This document shows positions 1-5,265 of a stretch of DNA of 11,921 nt, in pieces. The stretch's first letter is position 1. Every line of letters starts with the position of its first letter. A program made the position numbers and the translations under genes. The stretch lies in assembly GCA_023412655.1 (NCBI GenBank), contig JAEYNH010000060.1, positions 1-11,921 on the forward strand. The letters run 5' to 3'. The notes beneath the pieces are model-generated. The model made no database searches. It worked only from the letters and a program-made list of their open reading frames with translations, and was not told where the DNA came from. The DNA comes from Pseudomonadota bacterium. GTDB taxonomy: Bacteria; Pseudomonadota; Alphaproteobacteria; Caulobacterales; Caulobacteraceae.

Positions 1-355
1 CGAACTCGTCCTCGTCTTCCTCCTCCCAGTCGATCTCGTGCCAGGTGAGGGTCTCGACCCGGCTGCGGACGGCGTCCCAGTGGCGGCGGCTGGCGAGCTC
101 GCGCTCCCGCGCCTGGATGGCGGCCTCCTCGCGGTCGAGGCTGCGGACGTCCTTCCGGAGCTTCACCCGCAGGGCATAGGTCAGGCGCACCGAGCGGCTG
201 ATCCCCTCAAGGCCCTTGGCAAGGGTCGCGATCTCCGAGGCGTCCTCGGCAGCTTCGGCCATCCGGTGGAGCTTTTCCGCCAAGGCCAGCTGCAGCTCGG
301 CCAGGCGCGCCAGTCCGGCGTCCTGGACCTGTAGCATCTCGGCGTCGCTGGACAT
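1..355 (-). CDS. hypothetical protein, helical/coiled-coil-like, C-terminus cut off by window edge
   Basis: The minus-strand frame opens with ATG at 355-353 and stays open to the window edge, giving 118 residues. I do not recognise the family. There is no signal peptide or membrane segment. Residues about 8-92 are rich in Ala, Leu, Glu, Arg and Lys in a helix-like pattern, suggesting a long helix or coiled coil. The visible end turns strongly acidic (WEEEDEDEF). A GGAG sits a few bases before the chosen ATG. A second in-frame ATG lies four codons upstream (367-365) without a clear ribosome site. The gene follows alr after an 82-base gap holding two GANTC methylation sites, so it may have its own promoter. 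Function is unknown; the reading frame itself is well supported by codon use. Confidence 0.7.
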   Translation of the reverse strand, partial: MSSDAEMLQVQDAGLARLAELQLALAEKLHRMAEAAEDASEIATLAKGLEGISRSVRLTYALRVKLRKDVRSLDREEAAIQARERELASRRHWDAVRSRVETLTWHEIDWEEEDEDEF

Positions 356-397
356 CGCTCCGGCCATGAACAAAAGAAGAACATGGAAGCGGCGAAA

Positions 398-428
398 CGC
401 CAAAAAGAATCGCCAAAAAAGAGTCGCC
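398..428 (-). promoter_or_regulatory. short tandem repeat carrying two GANTC (CcrM-type) sites
   Basis: On the plus strand CGCC occurs three times (398-401, 411-414, 425-428), separated by AAAAAGAAT and AAAAAAGAGT. This makes a 13-14 base imperfect direct repeat. Each unit junction creates a GANTC site: GAATC at 407-411 and GAGTC at 421-425. The repeat lies 43-73 bases upstream of the hypothetical gene ending at position 1. In alphaproteobacteria, GANTC is the target of the cell-cycle methylase CcrM, and promoter GANTC sites can bring in GcrA. The sites are seen directly; regulation is inferred. Confidence 0.4.
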
Positions 429-437
429 GTGCGGGCG
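415..437 (-). terminator. possible weak intrinsic terminator after alr
   Basis: Read on the minus strand just after the alr stop, a 4-bp GC stem (CGCC, loop CGCAC, GGCG) is followed by ACTC and then six T residues (415-420 on the plus strand). The stem is short, so termination would be weak. The same bases form part of the GANTC repeat. Confidence 0.25.
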
Positions 438-1529
438 CTAGCCGGCCTCGCCGGTGCAGACGCGCTCGGCGCGGCTTCCGATCCGGGACAGCACCTCGTG
501 GGCGACAGTGCCGGCGGCGGCGGCCTGGTCGTCCAGCAGGGCGGAGGGGCCAAGGAGTTCCACCGGCTCACCGACCGTGAGCGGGGCGTCGGCGATGTCG
601 ATCACCACGAGGTCCATGGTCACGGCCAGCAGCGGGCGGCGGGCGCCGCCGGCCCAGGCGTAGCCCCGGCCATAGGCGGCGCGGAACACCCCGTCGGTGT
701 AGCCCGCCCCGACGACCGCCACCCGGACGGGCCCGTCGGCGGTGAACATCCGGCCATAGGCCAGGCGGTCGCCGGGCGTCAGGTTGCGGATGTCGAGGAT
801 GGGGGCGGTGAGGCGGGCCACTGCCTTCAGGCGCGGATCGGGCCGCTCGAACGGGCCGCCGCCGTAGAGGCTGACGCCCGGGCGGACCATGTCGAACCGG
901 TAGTCGGGACCCAGGAACACGCCGGCCGAGGCCGCGAGGCTGGCCCGGGCCTGCGGGAACAGCGGGCGGAGCGCCTGGAAGGCGGCGAGCTGGGCGGCGC
1001 TGCGCGGATCGTCCGGTTCAGAGGCCGAGCCCAGGTGGCTCATGAGCAGGACGACGTCGAGGCCGCGGAGGCGGTCGGGGGCCTGGGCAAGGAGCCGGGC
1101 CTGCTCTGGCGCGAGCCCTTGGCGGTTCATGCCGGTGTCCACATGCAGGGCCACGGACAGGGGGCCGTTGGCCACCGCCCAGGCCGAGGCGGCGGTGAGC
1201 TGGGGCAGGGTGGTGATGACCGGGGTGAGACCGGCGGCGACCAGGCGGGGAGCGGCCCCGGCCGTCAGGCCGTCGAGGACATAGATGCGGGCGTCGCGGG
1301 CGCCCAGGGCGGCGCGCAGGGCCTCGCCCTCGTCCAGCCGGGCGACGAAGAAGCTGCGGGCGCCCTCGGCGTGCAGGCGGCGGGCGACGGGGCCCGCGCC
1401 CAGGCCGTAGCCGTCCGATTTCACGACGGGAGCCACTTCCGCCCCGGCGGCCTCGGCGCGCAGGACGGCGTGATTGTGGGCGAGCGCGTCGAGGTCGATG
1501 GTCAGACGCGCGCGGTCAGGTGGATGCAT
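438..1529 (-). CDS. alr: alanine racemase
   Basis: This PLP-dependent cytoplasmic enzyme interconverts L- and D-alanine and supplies D-alanine for peptidoglycan. The 363-residue length is normal for the family. The pyridoxal lysine is K37 in VVKSDGYGLG. DTGMNRQG at 131-138 carries the conserved Arg (R136). The MVRPG motif (214-218) and Y222 belong to the phosphate-binding region. GAGYTDG (274-280) places the second catalytic base at Y277. The C-terminal beta domain ends with a HEVLSRIGSR motif. The usual YGHG after the lysine reads YGLG here. ATG at 1529 lies 5 bases after the dnaB stop with no clear Shine-Dalgarno, so translation is probably coupled to dnaB. dnaB-alr is a known alphaproteobacterial arrangement. 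Single-copy alr serves cell-wall synthesis; a catabolic dadX role is unlikely in this context. Confidence 0.95.
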   Translation of the reverse strand: MHPPDRARLTIDLDALAHNHAVLRAEAAGAEVAPVVKSDGYGLGAGPVARRLHAEGARSFFVARLDEGEALRAALGARDARIYVLDGLTAGAAPRLVAAGLTPVITTLPQLTAASAWAVANGPLSVALHVDTGMNRQGLAPEQARLLAQAPDRLRGLDVVLLMSHLGSASEPDDPRSAAQLAAFQALRPLFPQARASLAASAGVFLGPDYRFDMVRPGVSLYGGGPFERPDPRLKAVARLTAPILDIRNLTPGDRLAYGRMFTADGPVRVAVVGAGYTDGVFRAAYGRGYAWAGGARRPLLAVTMDLVVIDIADAPLTVGEPVELLGPSALLDDQAAAAGTVAHEVLSRIGSRAERVCTGEAG

Positions 1530-1534
1530 GCCGC

Positions 1535-3037
1535 TTAGTGAGGGTCGTAGCGGCTCGAGTCACGGGCCAGATTGCCGAACTTGGTCGTGTCGGAGTTGAA
1601 CGACAGCTTGACGGTGCCGATGGGGCCGTGACGCTGCTTGCCGATGATGAGCTCGGCCAGGCCCTGGACCTGGTCCATCTGCTCCTGCCACTTGAAGTGC
1701 TCCTCGGTGCCTTCCCGGGGCTCCAGGCGGCTGAGGTAGTACTCCTCCCGGTACACGAACATCACCATGTCGGCGTCCTGTTCGATCGAGCCGGATTCCC
1801 GCAGGTCGGACAGCTGGGGCTTCTTGTCCTCGCGGTTCTCGACCTGGCGGCTGAGCTGGCTGAGGGCCAGCACCGGGACGGCCAGTTCCTTGGCCAGGGC
1901 CTTGAGGCCCTGGGTGATCATGGAGACCTCCTGCACCCGGTTGTCCGGCCCGCCGGCGCCCGTGGTGATCAGCTGGAGGTAGTCGACGATGATCAGGTCG
2001 AGGCCGACCATCCGCTTCAGGCGCCGGGACCGGGCCACGAGCTTGGCCAGGGTGATGCCGCCGGTGGCGTCGATGTAGAGCGGCGCCTCCTGGATCTCCA
2101 TGGCCGCGTCGCGGATGCGGCCGAACTCCATGGCGTCGATCTCGCCCTTGCGGAGCCGGTCGCCGGACACGCCGGAGGCCTCGGCCAGGAGGCGCAGGGC
2201 GAGCTGTTCGGCGCTCATTTCCAGCGAGAAGAAGGCCACGACGCCGCCGCGGACGGTCTTCTTGCTGCCGTCGGGCTGGGGCTCCCAGGCGTAGTTGCGG
2301 GCCACGTCGAAGGCGATGTTACAGGCCAGCGAGGTCTTACCCATCGACGGACGCGCGGCCAGGATCATCAGGTCGGACGGGTGCATGCCGCCGATCTTGG
2401 CGTCGAGGTCGATGAGGCCGGTGGACAGGCCCGCCAGGCCGCCGTCGCGGCTGTGGGCCTCTGCGGCCATGGCCAGGGCGCCCTGGATGGCGTCGCCGAA
2501 CGGCACGAAGCCCTGGGACACGCCGCCGGCCTCGGCCAGCTGGTAGAGCTGCTGTTCGGCGGACTCGATCTGCTCCTGGGCGTCGAGCTCGGCGTCGCCC
2601 GCCTGGGCCTGGGCGGCGATCTCGCCGCCGATGCGGATCAGGTCCCGGCGCAGGGCCAGGTCGTAGATGGCGCGGGCGTAGTCGGGGGCGTTGGCCGCCG
2701 GCGGGGCGCGGTCGACCAGGTCGGCCAGATAGCGGACGCCGCCCAGTTCCTCGAACGCGGGGTCGCGGGCGAACTGTTCGGCGATGAGGATCGGCTCGGC
2801 GAGCTGACCCTTGCGGACATAGGTCTCGATGGCCTGGAACAGGCGCTGGTGGAACGGCTCGAAGAAGTGGCGGGCCTGGAGGTTGTCGCCGAGGCGCTCG
2901 AAGGCGGCGTTGTCGAACAGCAGGGCGCCGAGCAGGGCCTGTTCGGCCTCGATATTGGCCGGCGGGCGGGCGACGGCGGGCGCCTGGGAAGGGTCCTGGG
3001 CGGCGGGGCGCAGGTCTAGGGCCGGTACGATCGACAT
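1535..3037 (-). CDS. dnaB: replicative DNA helicase DnaB
   Basis: This hexameric 5'-3' helicase unwinds the replication fork and binds primase. The protein has 500 residues. The N-terminal primase-interacting domain spans about 27-130, a linker helix about 150-172, and the RecA-like motor about 200-495. Walker A is ARPSMGKTS at 228-236 (K234, T235). Walker B is LIIVDYLQL with D352. The H3 region LSQLSRQVE is near 392-400, and the arginine-finger loop GKQRHGPIG contains R469. A short insert (about 249-263, including QPDGSKK) lies between Walker A and the next strand, as in other alphaproteobacteria. No intein interrupts the motor. An in-frame TAG lies two codons before the ATG, which fixes the 5' limit of the frame; no good ribosome site is visible. 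alr follows 5 bases downstream, and the rplI terminator lies 104 bases upstream, so dnaB probably has its own promoter. Confidence 0.97.
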   Translation of the reverse strand: MSIVPALDLRPAAQDPSQAPAVARPPANIEAEQALLGALLFDNAAFERLGDNLQARHFFEPFHQRLFQAIETYVRKGQLAEPILIAEQFARDPAFEELGGVRYLADLVDRAPPAANAPDYARAIYDLALRRDLIRIGGEIAAQAQAGDAELDAQEQIESAEQQLYQLAEAGGVSQGFVPFGDAIQGALAMAAEAHSRDGGLAGLSTGLIDLDAKIGGMHPSDLMILAARPSMGKTSLACNIAFDVARNYAWEPQPDGSKKTVRGGVVAFFSLEMSAEQLALRLLAEASGVSGDRLRKGEIDAMEFGRIRDAAMEIQEAPLYIDATGGITLAKLVARSRRLKRMVGLDLIIVDYLQLITTGAGGPDNRVQEVSMITQGLKALAKELAVPVLALSQLSRQVENREDKKPQLSDLRESGSIEQDADMVMFVYREEYYLSRLEPREGTEEHFKWQEQMDQVQGLAELIIGKQRHGPIGTVKLSFNSDTTKFGNLARDSSRYDPH

Positions 3038-3075
3038 GGCCTAGGGATAGCCGAGGGGCCCCGGGGGATCACCGG

Positions 3076-3096
3076 CGCCACGTGTCGCGCGTGGCG
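3076..3096. repeat. inverted repeat in the dnaB leader
   Basis: CGCCACG (3076-3082) and CGTGGCG (3090-3096) form a perfect 7-bp stem with a 7-base loop, 39-59 bases upstream of the dnaB ATG. No T run follows on either strand, so it is not an intrinsic terminator. It could be a leader hairpin or a protein-binding palindrome; nothing in the sequence decides this. Confidence 0.35.
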
Positions 3097-3121
3097 GTCG
3101 TCCCCAGAACTTTTCTGAACC

Positions 3122-3130
3122 TGTGGATGG
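3122..3130 (-). promoter_or_regulatory. DnaA-box-like 9-mer upstream of dnaB
   Basis: On the minus strand this reads CCATCCACA, matching seven of nine positions of the DnaA box TTATCCACA, including the full ATCCACA core. It lies 85-93 bases upstream of the dnaB ATG, in the gap after the rplI terminator. DnaA acts as a transcription factor for replication genes in Caulobacter-type bacteria. A single degenerate box is weak evidence. Confidence 0.3.
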
Positions 3131-3140
3131 AAGCGGGGCC

Positions 3141-3174
3141 ATAAGAAAACGGCGCGGGATCGCTCCCGCGCCGT
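3141..3174 (-). terminator. intrinsic terminator of the rpsF-rpsR-rplI operon
   Basis: The plus strand has ACGGCGCGGGA (3149-3159), a TCGC loop, and TCCCGCGCCGT (3164-3174): a perfect 11-bp, very GC-rich stem. On the minus strand it is followed by TTTCTTAT, a good U tract. It lies 27 bases beyond the rplI stop. On the plus strand the following bases (CTCTCAAG) are not a U tract, so it works in the minus direction only. Confidence 0.9.
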
Positions 3175-3201
3175 CTCTCAAGCTTTTCGCCTGCGTCAGG
3201 T

Positions 3202-3789
3202 TCAGGCTTCTTCGGAATATTCCGAAGCGGCCTGGCCAGCGCCGCCCTCGAGGAGGTCGGCGGCAGCCTGTTCGGCCGCCAGACGCTCTTCCTCGAACTG
3301 CGAGGAGATGACGTTCTCGCCGCGGGCCTGACGATCGGCTTCGTCCTGGCTGCGGGCGATGTTGAGCGTCACGGTGACGACCACTTCCGAGTGGAGGCGG
3401 ATCTTCACCTCGTGCATGCCGAGCGTCTTGATCGGCTTGTCCAGCACGACCATCGAGCGTTCGATCTTGCCGCCTTCGGCGTTGACCGCGTCGGCCACGT
3501 CGCGGCCGGCCACGGAGCCGTACAGCTGGCCGCTTTCGCCGGCCTGACGGATCAGGACGTACTGCGTGCCGTCGAGCTTCTCGCCGGCCTTGGCCGCGGT
3601 GTCGCGGGCCTTGGCGTTGCGGGCCTCGATCTCGGAGCGCTGGGCTTCGAAGACCTTGAGGTTGGCCGCGTTGGCGCGGAGCGCCTTCTGGCGGGGCAGC
3701 AGGAAGTTACGGGCGTAGCCGTCCTTGACGTCGACGACGTCGCCGAGGGAGCCCCAGCCTTCCAGGCGTTCGAGCAGAATGACTTTCAT
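3202..3789 (-). CDS. rplI: 50S ribosomal protein L9
   Basis: L9 binds 23S rRNA near the L1 stalk and projects from the large subunit. The N-terminal RNA-binding domain is clear from residue 1, with the family signature around GSLGDVVDVKDGYARNFLLP (13-32). A helical linker (about 42-75) joins it to the C-terminal domain (about 78-148). The 195 residues exceed the roughly 150 of Escherichia coli L9. The extra 45 or so form an acidic, Ala/Glu-rich tail ending SEYSEEA, a feature common in alphaproteobacteria. ATG at 3789 follows the rpsR stop by 13 bases, with GGGAG as ribosome site. It is the last gene of the rpsF-rpsR-rplI operon and is followed by a strong terminator. Confidence 0.97.
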   Translation of the reverse strand: MKVILLERLEGWGSLGDVVDVKDGYARNFLLPRQKALRANAANLKVFEAQRSEIEARNAKARDTAAKAGEKLDGTQYVLIRQAGESGQLYGSVAGRDVADAVNAEGGKIERSMVVLDKPIKTLGMHEVKIRLHSEVVVTVTLNIARSQDEADRQARGENVISSQFEEERLAAEQAAADLLEGGAGQAASEYSEEA

Positions 3790-3802
3790 GTGCCTGGCTC
3801 CC

Positions 3803-4075
3803 TTACTTCACGACGTAGGGGAGCAGCGCCAGGAAACGGGCGCGCTTGATGGCCTTGGCCAGCTCGCGCTGCTTCTTGGCGGACACCGCGGTGATGCGCG
3901 ACGGCACGATCTTGCCGCGCTCGGAGACGTAGCGCTGCAGCAGCTTGACGTCCTTGTAGTCGATCTTCGGGGCGTTGGCGCCGGAGAACGGGCACACCTT
4001 GCGGCGGCGGAAGAACGGGCGGCGCGGAGCGGCGGCGGACGCCGCGGCCGGAGCGGCGGAGGTTTCTTCAGACAT
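3803..4075 (-). CDS. rpsR: 30S ribosomal protein S18
   Basis: S18 binds the platform of the small subunit as a heterodimer with S6. The protein has 90 residues. A low-complexity Ala/Ser-rich start (1-17) precedes the basic patch PRRPFFRRRKVCPF and the conserved core (about 25-88), including IDYKD, LLQRYVSERGKI and the KKQRELAKAIKRAR helix. The ATG at 4075 has a strong GGGAGG site 6-11 bases upstream. It lies 15 bases after the rpsF stop and 13 before rplI, so the three genes form one transcript. Confidence 0.97.
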   Translation of the reverse strand: MSEETSAAPAAASAAAPRRPFFRRRKVCPFSGANAPKIDYKDVKLLQRYVSERGKIVPSRITAVSAKKQRELAKAIKRARFLALLPYVVK

Positions 4076-4090
4076 CGAGCCCTCCCTTTC

Positions 4091-4453
4091 CTAGAATTGC
4101 GGAGCGTCGTCGCGGCGTTCGCGGTCGCGATCGCGGCGGGCGAGGATGGGCGACAGCTCGAGGTCGAGCTCTTCGACGCGGACGGTCATGAAACGCAGCA
4201 CGTCTTCGTTGATCGACAGCTGGCGCTCCATCTCCTTCACGGCGTCAGCCGGGGCGTCGATGGCGAGCAGGGAGTAGTGACCCTTGCGGTTCTTCTTGAT
4301 CCGGTAGGTCAGGTTGCGCAGACCCCAGTACTCGATCTTGGCGACGGAACCGCCGCCTTGCTCGATGAGGGCCTTGAGCTGGTCATTCAGGGCTTCGGCC
4401 TGCTGCGGCGAGATATCCTGCCGCGAGATGACCACGTGTTCGTAGAGAGCCAT
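4091..4453 (-). CDS. rpsF: 30S ribosomal protein S6
   Basis: S6 pairs with S18 on the 30S platform. The protein has 120 residues, with the ferredoxin-like S6 fold covering about 1-100 (MALYEHVVI start, YWGLRNLTYRIKKNRKGHY in the middle, ending VRVEELDL). A charged tail of Arg and Asp follows (about 107-117), as in other alphaproteobacteria. The frame stays open upstream to an ATG at 4552, but that extension is Arg-rich and unlike S6. The ATG at 4453 is chosen because it matches the S6 N-terminus and has a GAAGGA site 5 bases upstream. It heads the rpsF-rpsR-rplI operon, with a candidate promoter 140-168 bases upstream and a long GC-rich leader that may be regulated by the S6:S18 complex. Confidence 0.97.
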   Translation of the reverse strand: MALYEHVVISRQDISPQQAEALNDQLKALIEQGGGSVAKIEYWGLRNLTYRIKKNRKGHYSLLAIDAPADAVKEMERQLSINEDVLRFMTVRVEELDLELSPILARRDRDRERRDDAPQF

Positions 4454-4592
4454 GGTTTCCTTCTTCCGGTGTGGGAGGCGGCGCGTCCGGCGGCGGAAGG
4501 TCCGACGGATACGATGGCTCTCAGCGCGGCGGCCGGGAGTTTCCCGACCCATTCGCGTTCCGCGTGAGACCGCCTTCCGATGAAGAGGCGGG

Positions 4593-4621
4593 CAAATAGG
4601 GGAAAAACCCTGTCAGGGCAA
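4593..4621 (-). promoter_or_regulatory. rpsF: candidate sigma-70-type promoter of the rpsF operon
   Basis: On the minus strand TTGCCC (4616-4621) and TATTTG (4593-4598) are separated by exactly 17 bases, a fair match to -35 and -10 elements. This is the most AT-rich part of the gap between the peroxiredoxin stop and rpsF. Transcription would start near 4585, leaving a leader of about 130 bases. It overlaps the inverted repeat at 4598-4633. Confidence 0.4.
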
Positions 4622-4633
4622 GGCTTTTCCCCT
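4598..4633. repeat. long inverted repeat between peroxiredoxin and rpsF, possible terminator
   Basis: AGGGGAAAA (4598-4606) pairs with TTTTCCCCT (4625-4633) in a perfect 9-bp outer stem. Inside it, CCCT (4608-4611) and AGGG (4615-4618) form a second stem around GTC. On the minus strand the inner hairpin is followed directly by TTTTTCCCC, which looks like a weak intrinsic terminator for the peroxiredoxin transcript, 12 bases past its stop. The same bases contain the candidate rpsF promoter. Confidence 0.5.
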
Positions 4634-4644
4634 TGCGCGGGGGC

Positions 4645-5184
4645 CTAGCGGCCGCCCTTGAGGCCCTTCACCGCCGTAAGCGTCTGGGAGACGTGTTCGG
4701 ACGGGTCCAGCTTGGAGTAGGCGTGGACCACCTTGCCGTTGGGGGCGATGACGTAGGAGGTCCGGTCGGACCATTCGGGCTTGGCCGCGAGCACGGCGTC
4801 GTACTGCCGGGCCACCTTGGCGCCGGGGTCGGCGGCCACCGGGAACTTGCCCGAGCACTTGTCGGTATCGGCGGAGATCTGCTGCAGCTTGTCGAGCTGG
4901 CCGGCGGTGACGCCGATGACGGTGGCGCCGGCGGCTTTGAACTGCGGCGTGGCGTCGGCGAACATCTTCGCCTCGATGTTGCAGCCCTTGGTGTCGGCGG
5001 CCGGGAAGAAATAGAGCACCACCGGCCCCTTCTTGCGCGCCTCGGCGAGGGAGAAGGTCAGGGCCTTGCCCGCCTGATAGCCCTGGAGGGTGAAGTCCGG
5101 CGCGGTGTCGCCGACCTTGAGGGCGGCGGCGGCGGGCGTGGCGATCAGGGCGCCGAGGACGGCGGCCAGGGCTAGGCGTTTCAT
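4645..5184 (-). CDS. exported peroxiredoxin, AhpC/TSA (Bcp/PrxQ-like) family
   Basis: This is a thiol peroxidase expected to reduce peroxides in the periplasm. Residues 1-20 are a clear signal peptide (MKRL, then a hydrophobic stretch, ending ATPAAA). The thioredoxin-like fold begins at VGDTAPDFTLQ. The active site PAADTKGC gives the family pattern P61, T65 and peroxidatic C68; the supporting arginine is R141 in SDRTSYVI. The 179 residues are normal for an exported member. In Bcp-type enzymes the resolving cysteine is often five residues after the first, but that position is K73 here. The only other cysteine is C110, so C110 or an outside thiol must resolve the sulfenic acid. GGGAG lies about 7 bases before ATG 5184. 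It stands alone between the RTX gene and the ribosomal operon, and regulation is not visible. Electron donor and exact subfamily are uncertain. Confidence 0.88.
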   Translation of the reverse strand: MKRLALAAVLGALIATPAAAALKVGDTAPDFTLQGYQAGKALTFSLAEARKKGPVVLYFFPAADTKGCNIEAKMFADATPQFKAAGATVIGVTAGQLDKLQQISADTDKCSGKFPVAADPGAKVARQYDAVLAAKPEWSDRTSYVIAPNGKVVHAYSKLDPSEHVSQTLTAVKGLKGGR

Positions 5185-5224
5185 GACGATCTCCCGAGGC
5201 GGCCCGCCGCGCTGGCGGCAGGGC

Positions 5225-5258
5225 CTTCGCGGCGATGCTAGAACGCCAGTCGCCGAAG
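5225..5258. repeat. imperfect inverted repeat upstream of the peroxiredoxin gene
   Basis: CTTC-GC-GGCGA (5225-5235) pairs with TCGCC-GAAG (5250-5258), giving 9 bp with a 2-base bulge and a 14-base loop. It fills much of the 81-base gap between the RTX stop and the peroxiredoxin start. No T run follows on either strand, so it is not a standard intrinsic terminator. Confidence 0.3.
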
Positions 5259-5265
5259 CGGAAGC

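Noticed and set aside
216..1538. Long plus-strand open frame opposite alr
   Set aside because: It is antisense to a clear alanine racemase; the product is Gly/Arg/Ala/His-rich with no domain, the usual high-GC shadow frame.
1520..3019. 499-codon plus-strand open frame opposite dnaB
   Set aside because: It mirrors the dnaB codons and has a repetitive Leu/Gly/Val/Asp composition. DnaB motifs are unambiguous on the other strand.
4454..4552. N-terminal extension of S6 to an upstream ATG
   Set aside because: The added 33 residues are Arg-rich and unlike S6; the internal ATG at 4453 has a good GAAGGA site and the family N-terminus.
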